A stretch of 64,000 nt of DNA from an uncultured Sphingobacteriales bacterium (GTDB lineage Bacteria > Bacteroidota > Bacteroidia > Chitinophagales > Chitinophagaceae). Position 1 is the first letter of the stretch. Every line of letters begins with the position of its first letter. The notes under the pieces were generated by a model. The model did not search any database. It was not told the DNA's origin and saw nothing but the letters and a program-made list of their open reading frames with translations. The DNA is taken from positions 41,105 to 105,104 of the forward strand of contig CALKHN010000071.1 of assembly GCA_937991535.1 (NCBI GenBank), read 5' to 3'. The translations under genes were made by a program, and so were the position numbers. Positions 24,566 to 33,965 of the stretch are shown here, piece after piece.

Positions 24566-26452
24566 CTACGGCAGGTGCAGCAGGGTTGCTGCCATAAGAT
24601 AACGCCAGTCGGGGTTGTCCGGATCATAAGCCCCCCGCGAACGAACGGAAATGTTCAATACATCTTTTTTGAGAATGCCTGCAGCCGAAAGTTTTTGTTT
24701 CGCATCATGTATGCACTCCTGTAATGAAGGTTGGTTCATCCATTGCATTTGAGGAGGTTCAAAGCCGATTTTATCTTTTCTCCAGGTAACGGTTGCAGGC
24801 AATTCATTTTTTAAACTTTCCCGCAGGATCCATTTGGTATAACCCTGCCGTATTTTATAGTTGCCAGGCGTTGAAAAAAGAAACTCAACCAATTCGTGGC
24901 TAAGAAATGGCAACCGCAATTCTAATCCGTGTGCCATCGAATTACGGTCTGCATAGCGTAATAGTTCTTCGAGTCCGTTTTGCATGGTATTGTAATACAA
25001 CACGTCATTTAAACGGTTTACGAAAGGTTTGCCGAACCCGTCTCCGTTGTTAAATGCCCGCATAAAAGCAGGTTCAATTTCATTGTTTGTATTTAGCCTT
25101 TTTTGTTCACGTCGCTGAAGCGCTGCTGCTGCAAGTCCGGGCGCACAGGCAGCCATATAGTTTTTGAATCCCCACTCAAATGGCACTTTGTTATCCGTTA
25201 ATGCTTTTTTTTCCTGCTTATACTGTCTGAATTTTTTATAGCTTACCAGTTCCTGCAGCCACCAGTGAATATATTTGGAATAGCCTGCTATCGTTTCATC
25301 GGCGCCCTGTCCGTCTAACAGCACTTTCATGTTGTGCCGCGCCGCCAGTTGGCAAACGGCATACTGTGTATATACACTCGATGATCCTATGGGCTGCTCG
25401 TGATGATAACAAAGCTTATCCAGACTGTCAATCAAGCAGTTATGGGTAGGCGAAACCGTAAAATTGGCGAGGCCAAATGCAGATACGATCTCCTGTATGT
25501 GCTTTGATTCATCTTTTTCATAACCCGGAAAAACGGCCGAAAAACTTTTATAATTTCCATTGTTCGCACACAGAGAATGTATAGCGCCCGCTATGGAAGA
25601 GCTGTCTAAACCCCCGCTCAGGCTTGTTCCAACCGGCACATCGCTCCTTAGCCTTTTTTTAACGGAGGAAAAAAAAAGCGACCTGAACTTTTCCACTGCC
25701 TCCTTTTCATTGCAGGAAAAGGTGCTGTTTTTGTCTATATCCCAGTAACGACGGGTTGTAATACGGTTGCGTGTAACCTGCCACTTCATATAATGGGCCG
25801 GGGGAAGCGTATATATGCTTTTATAGAATGTCCGGTGTTTCTCAATTGGAAATTGTGTAAAACCTAAGCCGATATAATATAATAACGCCTCCTCCTCTAC
25901 CGTTTTTTCAATTCCGGCTGCCCATAACGCCTTCATTTCACTGGCAAAAAGAAAAGTATTACCGGGCTCATCCCAGTAATAAAAAAATGGTTTTTCGCCG
26001 AACCGGTCCCTTCCTGTAAAAAGGGTTTGCTCCTTTTCATCCCAAATAGCAAAAGCAAACATGCCATCAAAGTACTGCAGGCATTCTTCCTGATAGCAAT
26101 CGTAAGCCGCCAGTATTACTTCTGTATCTGAGCTCGTGCGGAAAGTATATCCTTTGGAGGTGAGTTGCTTTTTTATTTCAGGAAAATTATAGAGTTCGCC
26201 ATTGTAAGTTATGGTATATCGCGGAGCTGATGTCGAAGAATTTCCGGGAGAATAAAGCATAGGTTGCCCGGCAGCTTCACTCAAATCAATAATGGATAGT
26301 CGCCGGTGCGCAAAACCAACTGATTTGCTTTGGTTGATCCAGTATCCTTCACCATCAGGGCCGCGGTGCGCTATTGCATCCGCCATTTTTTTTAAACGGT
26401 GGGTAGTAATTGAGGAAGGGTTGGGTGATATAATACCGGCAATGCCGCACAT
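24566..26452 (-). CDS. asnB: Asparagine synthase (glutamine-hydrolysing)
   Basis: Transfers ammonia from glutamine to aspartate. The protein starts MCGIAGIIS, leaving Cys2 as the N-terminal glutaminase nucleophile after Met removal; ITYNGELYNF and SDTEVILAAYD belong to the same class II amidotransferase domain. The synthetase half has SLSGGLDSSSIAG (about residues 276-288), the PP-loop that binds ATP, and LDGQGADE. At 628 residues it is typical of the bacterial AsnB/WbpS-type family, so a role in glycan or peptide modification rather than free asparagine synthesis cannot be excluded. Confidence 0.9.
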   Translation of the reverse strand: MCGIAGIISPNPSSITTHRLKKMADAIAHRGPDGEGYWINQSKSVGFAHRRLSIIDLSEAAGQPMLYSPGNSSTSAPRYTITYNGELYNFPEIKKQLTSKGYTFRTSSDTEVILAAYDCYQEECLQYFDGMFAFAIWDEKEQTLFTGRDRFGEKPFFYYWDEPGNTFLFASEMKALWAAGIEKTVEEEALLYYIGLGFTQFPIEKHRTFYKSIYTLPPAHYMKWQVTRNRITTRRYWDIDKNSTFSCNEKEAVEKFRSLFFSSVKKRLRSDVPVGTSLSGGLDSSSIAGAIHSLCANNGNYKSFSAVFPGYEKDESKHIQEIVSAFGLANFTVSPTHNCLIDSLDKLCYHHEQPIGSSSVYTQYAVCQLAARHNMKVLLDGQGADETIAGYSKYIHWWLQELVSYKKFRQYKQEKKALTDNKVPFEWGFKNYMAACAPGLAAAALQRREQKRLNTNNEIEPAFMRAFNNGDGFGKPFVNRLNDVLYYNTMQNGLEELLRYADRNSMAHGLELRLPFLSHELVEFLFSTPGNYKIRQGYTKWILRESLKNELPATVTWRKDKIGFEPPQMQWMNQPSLQECIHDAKQKLSAAGILKKDVLNISVRSRGAYDPDNPDWRYLMAATLLHLP

Positions 26453-26503
26453 AGTAGGTAAATATCTAAAATCTTTAAGGCAAATACGAATTTTTTAGGC
26501 CGA

Positions 26504-28237
26504 TCAGCTTAAATATTTTCCCACAATCGGCATTCTTCTGCCTACGCCAAAAGCTTTGGAACTTACCCGTATAATAGGACAAAACTGGTTGCGTTTGTAC
26601 TCATTTATATTTACAAGTTTCAATATCCTGTTTACCAGTGCAGTATCAATACCCATGGATATAATTTCGTTTGGTCCCTGTCTTTTTTCTATGTATTGAT
26701 ACAATACTTTATCCAGCACATTATAATCAGGCAAACTATCGCTGTCTTTCTGGTTAGGGCGTAGCTCAGCCGAAGGCGCTTTGGTAATAATTTGCAGAGG
26801 AATGATCTCTTTATCCCGGTTAATGTATTTTGCCAGGGCGTATACCTGCATTTTATATACATCGCCCAGTACGCTTAATCCACCGGCCATGTCGCCATAT
26901 AAAGTGCCATAACCGGTTGCCAGTTCACTTTTGTTGGAAGTGTTTAATAATATATATCCAAATTTATTGGCAATGGCCATTAAAAGGTTCCCGCGTGACC
27001 GGCTCTGGATATTTTCTTCTGCAACACCAAATGGCAAGTCTTTAAAAACAGGTTTTAAAGTAGTGAGAAAAGCATCATAAATATCTTTAATAGGAATAAT
27101 ATCATATGGATTACCCAGTGTTTTGCTGAGTTGTTCTGCATCTTTTACAGAATGACCGGATGAAAATGAAGATGGCATTAAAATAGCGCGAACTTGCTCT
27201 GCGCCCAACGCTTCACAAGCCAGGGCCAGCACCACCGCACTGTCTATGCCACCGCTGCTGCCCAATATGGCTTTTGAAAACCCCATTTTGCTGAAATAAT
27301 CCCGTATACCCAATATAAGCGCATTGTGTATTTCACGGATATTATTAGCGGCAGTAAGAAAATCAATAATCTTATCTGGATCGTTGATTTTTGAAACACG
27401 CATTTCTTTGTCGGTTCGATCCGAAACAACTGCTGGCGGCTGACCCTGTACCCCATTTGGTTGTATAGGTTGATTGCCCGGCGGCACTATATCTACTATG
27501 CTGAACGCTTCTTTAAAGTATTCCATTTCTTTCAGCAGGTTACCTTTTGCGTCATATATAAGACTTCCCCCGTCAAATACAATTTCTGTTTGTGAACCAA
27601 CGGCATTGCAATACACTAAGGGCAACTGATACTTCAGCACATTGGCCTTTGCTACTTCTTTACGGTCTTCATCATGATCATAATCAAACGGAGATGCCGA
27701 AATATTGATCATGATATCCGGTTGCTGTTTTACCAGTATATCCATCGGGCAAATGCGGTATAGGGGATTTTCACCCAGGTTCCACACATCTTCACATACT
27801 GTGAGCGCAATGCGATGGTTCTTGAAAGGGATTACGTTCCATTCGACTGCAGGCTCAAAATACCGGTTTTCATCAAATACATCGTAGGTAGGCAGCAGTG
27901 TTTTGTGTGCTACGCCCGATATTTTTTTGTTGTAAATCAGCCATGCCGCGTTAAAAAGATCTTTACCGATCAGCTCAGGATTTCTTTGCGGCGCCCCGAT
28001 AATGACGCCTATGCCTTCCGTATGTTGTTTTATTTCATCAACGGAAGCATAGCATTCATTTATAAAATCATCAAATTCAAGGAAATCGCGCGGAGGATAC
28101 CCGCAAACGCTCAGTTCGGAAAAAACCACCAGTTCGGCGCCGCCGGCTTTAGCCTGTTCAATAGCCGATATGATTTTCTTTGTGTTGCTTTCAAAATTGC
28201 CGATATGATAATTTTGCTGCGCTATTGCTATCCTCAT
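26504..28237 (-). CDS. nadE: NAD+ synthase, glutamine-hydrolysing
   Basis: Last step of NAD synthesis: amidation of deamido-NAD with ammonia from glutamine. The N-terminal nitrilase-type domain shows the catalytic Glu in VFSELSVCGYPPRDFLEF (about residues 40-57), the Lys in AHKTLLPTYDVF and the Cys in LTVCEDVW. The C-terminal synthetase begins near residue 300 with ILGSSGGIDSAVVLALACEA, the SGGxDS PP-loop. KSELATGYGTLYGDMAGG is also diagnostic. At 577 residues it is slightly longer than many bacterial homologues. It may share a transcript with asnB, 51 bases downstream. Confidence 0.96.
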   Translation of the reverse strand: MRIAIAQQNYHIGNFESNTKKIISAIEQAKAGGAELVVFSELSVCGYPPRDFLEFDDFINECYASVDEIKQHTEGIGVIIGAPQRNPELIGKDLFNAAWLIYNKKISGVAHKTLLPTYDVFDENRYFEPAVEWNVIPFKNHRIALTVCEDVWNLGENPLYRICPMDILVKQQPDIMINISASPFDYDHDEDRKEVAKANVLKYQLPLVYCNAVGSQTEIVFDGGSLIYDAKGNLLKEMEYFKEAFSIVDIVPPGNQPIQPNGVQGQPPAVVSDRTDKEMRVSKINDPDKIIDFLTAANNIREIHNALILGIRDYFSKMGFSKAILGSSGGIDSAVVLALACEALGAEQVRAILMPSSFSSGHSVKDAEQLSKTLGNPYDIIPIKDIYDAFLTTLKPVFKDLPFGVAEENIQSRSRGNLLMAIANKFGYILLNTSNKSELATGYGTLYGDMAGGLSVLGDVYKMQVYALAKYINRDKEIIPLQIITKAPSAELRPNQKDSDSLPDYNVLDKVLYQYIEKRQGPNEIISMGIDTALVNRILKLVNINEYKRNQFCPIIRVSSKAFGVGRRMPIVGKYLS

Positions 28238-28317
28238 ACCTGCAAAATTAATGGGAGATTGGTAAGGTGCGGCAAATAATTAATTGTTCGTACCTTAGTT
28301 GCTTCAATTGAAATGCA

Positions 28318-28542
28318 ATGAAAAAAACAACAGTTATTTTGATTGGTATGGTTTTGATGCTGTTGAGTGCTGTGGCGGTTTCTGCTCAATGTTCGCTTTG
28401 TAAAAAAACAGCGCAGCAAATGGGTGATAAACCGGCTAAGGCACTAAACGCGGGTATCCTGTATCTGATGGCTACGCCTTTTGCTGTAGTGGGGTTTATA
28501 AGTTACCGGTTGTGGAAGCAAAACAAAAATGACAAGGTTTAA
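28318..28542 (+). CDS. Small membrane protein with CxxC motif
   Basis: A 74-residue protein with an N-terminal signal-like helix (residues 1-23), then QCSLCKKTAQQMG containing a CxxC pair, and a second hydrophobic helix (ILYLMATPFAVVGFISY). It would place the CxxC outside the cytoplasm. I know of similar short Bacteroidota proteins but no function. It is divergent from nadE. Confidence 0.6.
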   Translation: MKKTTVILIGMVLMLLSAVAVSAQCSLCKKTAQQMGDKPAKALNAGILYLMATPFAVVGFISYRLWKQNKNDKV

Positions 28543-28607
28543 TGATAACCGGCTATTGTTTTATTAAAGATTGTAACCCAACTTTCTCCCGCCTCCTTTC
28601 CAATAGA

Positions 28608-29375
28608 TCAGCTAATATTATGCTTTCGTTGTAGTTGTAATAATTTTACATATTTCAATAAGGTTTGGTAAGCAACACTTTTTGCAATCAAAAAGCCATC
28701 TACACCATCTAAAAATCCCCTTTTAAAAATATAGCCGGTAACAAAAGCGGCCAGTGGATTAAAAATAACATGAAATATGGTTGATCTTTTTCCTTTTTTC
28801 AACATAGCTTCCGACTGTATAGTGGTAAACCGGTTCATCTGCAATATGTGCTCGTCTATGGTATAATAGGTATAATGGAGGATGTCTCCGGGTAAACGGT
28901 AAATACTGGCACCCGCATCCATTTCTATTTTATCGTGCGGATTAACGCCGCCCCATTTTCCCTTTTGCCTGTTCAGTACGCGCAATTTTCTATCAGGGTA
29001 CCATTTGCCGTGCCTTATCCATTTGCCACAGTAATTGGCGCAACGGTTCATGGTGTATCCATCGTAAGGAAACCCTTCCCGCTTTGCAGCGGATATGGCA
29101 TTGTAAAGCGTGTCATCCAACGCTTCATCGGCATCCAGCGACAACACGTGATCGTACTTTGCCTGTTGCAGTGCAAAATTCTTTTGCTCAATGTAGCCCA
29201 AAAAAGGTTGCTCAATAAAGCGCACGCCATACTGCTGGCAGATCCCTTTCGTAAAATCATCCGACAGGGAGTCTATAACAACAATTTCGTCTGCAAGACC
29301 TTTTACGCTTTCCAAACACCTTGCAATATTTTTTTCTTCATTGTAGGTAATGATAACAACGGATAAAGGTTTCAT
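28608..29375 (-). CDS. Family 2 glycosyltransferase (WaaE/KdtX-like)
   Basis: Inverting GT-A enzyme of 255 residues. VVIITYNEEKNIARCLESV opens the nucleotide-sugar fold; DEIVVIDSLSDD and the LSLDADEAL metal-binding DxD motif (about residues 78-86) follow. NRCANYCGKWIRHGKWYPDR is characteristic of the LPS core glucosyltransferase WaaE/KdtX group. It probably acts at the inner face of the membrane in lipooligosaccharide or surface glycan synthesis. It stands alone here. Confidence 0.87.
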   Translation of the reverse strand: MKPLSVVIITYNEEKNIARCLESVKGLADEIVVIDSLSDDFTKGICQQYGVRFIEQPFLGYIEQKNFALQQAKYDHVLSLDADEALDDTLYNAISAAKREGFPYDGYTMNRCANYCGKWIRHGKWYPDRKLRVLNRQKGKWGGVNPHDKIEMDAGASIYRLPGDILHYTYYTIDEHILQMNRFTTIQSEAMLKKGKRSTIFHVIFNPLAAFVTGYIFKRGFLDGVDGFLIAKSVAYQTLLKYVKLLQLQRKHNIS

Positions 29376-29689
29376 TAAAAATTACGCATTAGTTGTTTAT
29401 AATATACTGTTCCTTAATTTTAAGAAGGTTAAAGCGAAACAGGCAGGTTGGTTGAACCACTATTTCCATACCAATACCTTCAGCATTTCTTTAATTTAAC
29501 GCAACTTTCTGTCTGACAATCATAAACAGCATTCTGCTGCATTGGTATAAATGATAATGGGGCGCCGGCAATTGCTGCGGAGGCCCCCCATTGAACTATC
29601 AAAAATGAAAAAAATTGTCTTTTCTCTTTATAAAAAGAAAAATTGACCCTAAAAAACCAGTTTTTGTAATGCAGAGAATGGGATTCTGT
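29376..29689. other. Spacer without recognisable content
   Basis: This 314-base gap lies between two minus-strand genes. It is mixed in composition, with a GC-rich patch at about 29560-29592 and A-rich DNA after. I see no gene, repeat or convincing promoter. Confidence 0.3.
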
Positions 29690-30598
29690 TTATACGTAAC
29701 CCCACTTCTTCATCCGCTTCAGATCTTCTTTAATGCTTTCCATAGGCGTTTTTCCCTGGTAAGATTCCTGCTCAATAATAAAATGTTTGGTTCCCGATTT
29801 CCGGCCCAGGTCAATGATCTCTTTTACCGGTATAACACCCTTGCCGAGAATCGTACTTTCATAAGGATCGCGTTCCGCTGTTGATTTTATCTCATCTTTC
29901 ACGTGCATGGATTCAAACCTGCCGGGGTATTGCTTCATAATATCCAATGCTTTTGCGCCGGCATTGTACATGTTTCCTATATCCAGTTGCTGCACTACCA
30001 GTGCTGGGTCGGTATTTTGAAGAATAATATCAAAAACAGTCATGTCATTGAGTTTTTGACTGAACTCAAAAGCATGATTGTGGTATCCAAACTTCATCCC
30101 TGATTTTTTACACAGTTCACCACTTTTATTGAATACGTCCATATAGCGTTTCATATCATCGTAGGTTTTGCGGAGGCTTTCATGCAGCGATGGGCTGATC
30201 ACTATTTGCTGTCCTAAAGTGGCCGCGTCTTCCACCGTCATTTTCCATTCATCTGTAAAATCATTCTTAGCGGCGTCCCAATGCTGCTTACCCATTACGG
30301 TATGCCCGCTGGGCATCTTTAAGCCAAGATCATCTAATATTTTTTTAAATTCCACCGCGCTATAGCCGTAAAATTTCCGGTTTACATAATTGGCATGCTC
30401 TACGTGTTTGTATCCCATTGCCGCCACCTTTTTCAGGCTGCCCAGCGGATCGCTTTTCATATCGTCGCGTATACTGTATAATTGTATACCCACCAGTTCG
30501 CCCGGGTTTTTTGCGGCAAATAGTTCATTTGACAGTATAGTAGTACCGGCTAAAGCCAGCGCAGTTTTTTTCAGGAAATTCCTTCTTGATGTATACAT
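29690..30598 (-). CDS. Sugar phosphate isomerase/epimerase-like TIM barrel, exported
   Basis: The 302-residue protein begins MYTSRRNFLKKTALALAG, a twin-arginine-type signal (SRRNFLKK). The rest is an AP_endonuc_2/xylose isomerase-like barrel: GIQLYSIRDDM, VAAMGYKHVEH, MKFGYHNHAFEF with a metal-binding His, LDIGNMYNAG and ESMHVKDE. Such proteins are common in Bacteroidota as putative periplasmic sugar isomerases, with substrates mostly unknown. An upstream frame to 30649 is open, but the Tat motif fixes the start. Confidence 0.87.
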   Translation of the reverse strand: MYTSRRNFLKKTALALAGTTILSNELFAAKNPGELVGIQLYSIRDDMKSDPLGSLKKVAAMGYKHVEHANYVNRKFYGYSAVEFKKILDDLGLKMPSGHTVMGKQHWDAAKNDFTDEWKMTVEDAATLGQQIVISPSLHESLRKTYDDMKRYMDVFNKSGELCKKSGMKFGYHNHAFEFSQKLNDMTVFDIILQNTDPALVVQQLDIGNMYNAGAKALDIMKQYPGRFESMHVKDEIKSTAERDPYESTILGKGVIPVKEIIDLGRKSGTKHFIIEQESYQGKTPMESIKEDLKRMKKWGYV

Positions 30599-30906
30599 TG
30601 GATAGAATGGTTTAAATAATGACGAAAACGGTAAAATTATTGAACCCAAAAGGTAAGACTTTTAAAATAAATATAATAATCACTGGGTATCAGATGACTA
30701 TTTATATCTCCTGTTGGCCGACCAATACCATCATCTTTTTAGGTAGATTATGTTTTCTCATGTTGGCCTTCTACCGGTCTGCGAGCGTTGTGTCTACAGC
30801 ACTCAATATTTTGTGCCAACCTGTTGTTAGCATACCAACTTAGCCTTGCTGAAGGCTTAAAGCCGATAGTCCACACCCAACACACTGAAAAGGCATAATC
30901 TATCAG
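30599..30906. other. Spacer, no gene seen
   Basis: An AT-rich region between the TIM-barrel gene and a truncated plus-strand gene. A 74-codon frame (30619-30843) shows no family resemblance and I do not accept it. A weak hairpin (AGCCTTGC ... AAGGCTT) lies near 30842-30860. Confidence 0.3.
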
Positions 30907-30914
30907 TATATTTG
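30907..30914 (+). promoter_or_regulatory. -7 box TATATTTG before truncated gene
   Basis: Exact TAnnTTTG match ending 5 bases before the ATG at 30920. There is no spaced TTG. It suggests that the broken gene kept its promoter. Confidence 0.4.
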
Positions 30915-30919
30915 AACCC

Positions 30920-31150
30920 ATGATTTCAATCCACTTTTTTTTCCGGAAATTCATTGCAATACTGCTGCTGCTTTGTTTTGCCGGTTACAAAACCCATTCG
31001 CAAAATGCGGCAAACAGCGGGTCGCATCCCAAAATTGTAAACATCATCAATTTCATTCGCCTGCTGGAGCCAGGGAACGTGGAGATTACGGAAGATGTGC
31101 TGTACCAAACCGGGGTAAAGCAGGTACAGATCATGCAGCAGTATCATTTG
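30920..31150 (+). pseudogene. 5' stub of an exported polysaccharide-deacetylase-like protein
   Basis: A signal peptide (about residues 1-28, ending GYKTHSQ) is followed by PKIVNIINFIRLLEP and TEDVLYQTGVKQVQIMQQYHL. These phrases resemble the beginning of a Bacteroidota exported family related to polysaccharide deacetylases. The resemblance stops at about 31148, after which the frame runs on into the end of the opposite-strand alcohol dehydrogenase gene and stops at 31270. The gene was thus cut by a rearrangement. Family assignment is from memory of the motif and moderate. Confidence 0.5.
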
Positions 31151-31200
31151 GTTTCCATTAGCGCGATGAACACATATTCTGTAAAAGCGAATGATCTAAA

Positions 31201-32256
31201 CTACGCTTTCAGTGAAGCCATATCAATTACAAAGCGATATTTTACATCGCCTTTTAACAGGCGTTCATAGGCATTGTTGATGTCCTGTATTTTAATAAGC
31301 TCAATGTCTGATGTGATATTGTGTTCCCCGCAAAAATCCAGCATCTCCTGTGTTTCGGCAATTCCGCCAATGGTTGATCCGGCAAAGCTTTTTCGCGCGG
31401 GAATCAGGCTGAAGGCTGCTATGGGCAGTGGATGTTCAGGCGCTCCCACCAATGCCAGGGTACCATCGGTTTTCAACAGTTTTAAATAGGCATTTACATC
31501 GTGCTGGGCCGACACGCAATCCAGCACAAAATGCAATGTATTGGCATTGGCTTTCATTTGCGCTTTATCCTTCGATAAAATGACTGCATCGGCACCGAGG
31601 CGTTTTGCATCTTCAACTTTTGACGGCGAGGTTGTAATAACAACAACATAGGCTCCCATTGCTTTAGCGAGTTTTACACCCATATGGCCCAATCCGCCGA
31701 TACCCACTATGCCTACCTTTTGCCCCGGACCTATTTTCCAATGTTTCAAAGGAGACCAGGTGGTTATACCTGCGCAAAGCAATGGCGCAGCGGCCGCAAG
31801 ATCCAGATTGCCGGGAACACGCAAAACAAAATCCTCATCCACAACAATTTTTTCTGAGTAGCCACCGAATGTTTGCTTGTTCAAATGCTTATCTGCCCCG
31901 TTATAGGTTTGGATATTTCCCTTTTCACAATATTGTTCCAATCCTTCTTTGCAGTATTCGCATTCACGGCAACTGTCTACCATACAGCCAACAGCCGCCA
32001 GATCTCCAACTTTAAATTTGGTGACGCCGATACCCACTTTGGTTACACGCCCTACGATTTCGTGTCCGGGAACATTTGGATAAACTGTGCCATGCCATTC
32101 GTTACGGGCCGTGTGCAAATCGGAATGGCAAACGCCACAGTATAAAATGTCAATCTCAACATCTTTTTCGGTTGCTTCACGGCGATCAATGTGTATCTGC
32201 TTTAAGTCGGCCTCCGGCGCTTGCGTGCCAAATGCTTTTATCGTATATGTATTCAT
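31201..32256 (-). CDS. Zinc-dependent alcohol dehydrogenase (YahK/cinnamyl-ADH type)
   Basis: NADP-type medium-chain dehydrogenase of 351 residues reducing aldehydes. Catalytic zinc ligands are seen in YCGVCHSDLHTARNEW (Cys), PGHEIVGRV (His-Glu) and later DCVSAQHD; the structural zinc cluster is CRECEYCKEGLEQYC (about residues 95-109). IVGIGGLGHMGVKLAKAMGA is the nucleotide-binding fold. The whole matches the YahK/AdhA group. It is the last gene of the minus-strand oxidoreductase cluster; 192 bases separate it from the aldo/keto reductase. Confidence 0.92.
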   Translation of the reverse strand: MNTYTIKAFGTQAPEADLKQIHIDRREATEKDVEIDILYCGVCHSDLHTARNEWHGTVYPNVPGHEIVGRVTKVGIGVTKFKVGDLAAVGCMVDSCRECEYCKEGLEQYCEKGNIQTYNGADKHLNKQTFGGYSEKIVVDEDFVLRVPGNLDLAAAAPLLCAGITTWSPLKHWKIGPGQKVGIVGIGGLGHMGVKLAKAMGAYVVVITTSPSKVEDAKRLGADAVILSKDKAQMKANANTLHFVLDCVSAQHDVNAYLKLLKTDGTLALVGAPEHPLPIAAFSLIPARKSFAGSTIGGIAETQEMLDFCGEHNITSDIELIKIQDINNAYERLLKGDVKYRFVIDMASLKA

Positions 32257-32448
32257 GCTTTATTATTTGATGTATTACGCAAGTTATTAAATATTCATGC
32301 ACGTGGGGTTATTCCACTTCATAGAGTACTTTCAGCAGCGGTTTTTGGATTGATGCGGCATATTTTGAGTATCGGGATTTTCTTAAATCTTTTTTTACTG
32401 GACTGAACCTCGTTTTTTTCCTTTCGTTGCAAAGAAGCGCTCCTGTTC

Positions 32449-33432
32449 CTATTTCCCCACTCTTTTCTGCAGGTGCTCCGGGTATCTTGCTCCCTGAACA
32501 GTAATTTTAGCGGCGGTTGTTTCAATCTGTTGCAAATCTTCTGATGTTAATTCTAAAGATACTGCTCCGATATTTTCCTGCAAACGGTGCAATTTTGTTG
32601 TTCCCGGAATAGGAACAATCCACGTCTTTTGCGCCAATAACCATGCTAAAGCAATTTGTGCAGGTGTAGCCTTCTTTTGCGAAGCTATTGTTTTCAGTAA
32701 ATCCACTAAAGCCTGATTTGCTTTTCTGTTTTCTTCTGAAAAGCGGGGAACAATATTCCTGAAATCCGAAGGGTCAAATTTTGTTGTTTCGTTGATGGCT
32801 CCCGTTAAAAAGCCTTTGCCCAAAGGACTAAAAGGAACAAACCCGATACCAAGCTCTTCTAAAGTGGGGATTATTTCTTTTTCAGGCTCACGGAAGAACA
32901 GGGAATATTCGCTTTGTAATGCGGTCACAGGCTGTACAGCATGTGCATTGCGGATGGTTTGTGCACCTGCTTCCGATAAACCCCAATGCATTATTTTTCC
33001 TTCTTTGATCAAATCCTTAATGGCTCCGGCAACATCTTCAATGGGCACGTTCGGGTCAACCCGGTGTTGATAGAAAAGGTCAATATAATCCGTTTTTAAT
33101 CGCTTTAAAGCAGCTTCTGCAACGGATCTTACGGTACCAGGGCGGCTGTCCATTCCCAGATCGGGCTTGCCTTCCTTGAAACCAAATTTGGTAGCGATCA
33201 CCACTTTATCCCTGAACGGGGCGAGTACTTCTCCAAGCAATACTTCATTATCGAATGGTCCGTATGCTTCCGCAGTATCGAAAAATGTAATTCCTTCATC
33301 AACGGCGGCTCGCAATAAGTGGAAGGCTTCTTTTTTATCCGTTGCCGGACCATAACCAAAGCTTAGTCCCATACAGCCCAAGCCCAATGTGGATACTTCC
33401 AATCCGCTGTTTCCAAGTTTTCTCTTTTCCAT
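32449..33432 (-). CDS. Aldo/keto reductase (AKR13-like)
   Basis: NADPH-dependent (beta/alpha)8 reductase of 327 residues. LGLGCMGLSFGYGP, FFDTAEAYG (catalytic Asp and Tyr), VIATKFGF (Lys) and DLFYQHRVDPNVP (His) form the active site; FVPFSPLGKGFLTG and PIPGTTKLHRLQEN bind the cofactor. It resembles the YajO/AKR13 group acting on aldehydes and quinone-like compounds. A start three codons upstream is possible. It probably shares a transcript with the cupin gene, which ends 33 bases upstream. Confidence 0.93.
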   Translation of the reverse strand: MEKRKLGNSGLEVSTLGLGCMGLSFGYGPATDKKEAFHLLRAAVDEGITFFDTAEAYGPFDNEVLLGEVLAPFRDKVVIATKFGFKEGKPDLGMDSRPGTVRSVAEAALKRLKTDYIDLFYQHRVDPNVPIEDVAGAIKDLIKEGKIMHWGLSEAGAQTIRNAHAVQPVTALQSEYSLFFREPEKEIIPTLEELGIGFVPFSPLGKGFLTGAINETTKFDPSDFRNIVPRFSEENRKANQALVDLLKTIASQKKATPAQIALAWLLAQKTWIVPIPGTTKLHRLQENIGAVSLELTSEDLQQIETTAAKITVQGARYPEHLQKRVGK

Positions 33433-33465
33433 ATTTATCATTATTAATTTTTTTCACTTTTGTTT

Positions 33466-33957
33466 TTATTTCGCATGGTATTCCTCATCTGTTACTGCTT
33501 CCAGCCATTGTGTAGGACCGTTTTGCCTGCCTGTTATCGCTACCTGTACGAATGTTGAACCGGCGCTTGCACCATGCCAGTGTGGAATATTGGGTGCACA
33601 TTTGATAACATCCCCTTTACGCAGAATTATCTTTGGTTGATCTTTCTCCTGGTAGTATCCCACTCCTCCGGTGGCGAGCAATATCTGCCCTGCCGGATGT
33701 AAGTGCCATTTGCTTCTTGCCCCGGGCTCAAAAGTCACATTCCCCACACTGTTGGGGTTCAGGCTATCGGCTTCTATCATAGAATGGAGATATGCGGTTC
33801 CTGTAAAATTATCGTTTGCAATCTTTTCTCCTTTTGCAAAAAGGACTGGTTCCTGTGATTCAGTTTCCAGCGTTTGCGCTGATCTGTTTTGTTGGTTACA
33901 GGAAAATGCCAGCACTCCAAAAAGAAATAGTATTGGTGTCTTATTAAAAAGCATCAT
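33466..33957 (-). CDS. Cupin-domain lipoprotein
   Basis: The N-terminus (MMLFNKTPILFLFGVLAFSC) is a lipoprotein signal with lipobox LAFSC, so the mature protein starts at that Cys. The cupin core has WHLHPAGQILLATGG and PHWHGAS, giving metal-binding His residues. It closely resembles the cupin half of the protein at 39107-39964, including the end VTDEEYHAK. Cupins of this sort occur with carboxymuconolactone decarboxylase-like genes, and the catalytic role is unknown. The hydrolase gene ends 8 bases upstream. Confidence 0.88.
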   Translation of the reverse strand: MMLFNKTPILFLFGVLAFSCNQQNRSAQTLETESQEPVLFAKGEKIANDNFTGTAYLHSMIEADSLNPNSVGNVTFEPGARSKWHLHPAGQILLATGGVGYYQEKDQPKIILRKGDVIKCAPNIPHWHGASAGSTFVQVAITGRQNGPTQWLEAVTDEEYHAK

Positions 33958-33965
33958 TATAAATT

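Noticed and set aside
24558..24587. Hairpin GCAACCCT/AGGGTTGC as a terminator
   Set aside because: It overlaps the last codons of asnB and has no T run on either side.
27815..28279. 154-codon plus-strand frame
   Set aside because: Antisense to nadE, whose protein motifs are unambiguous.
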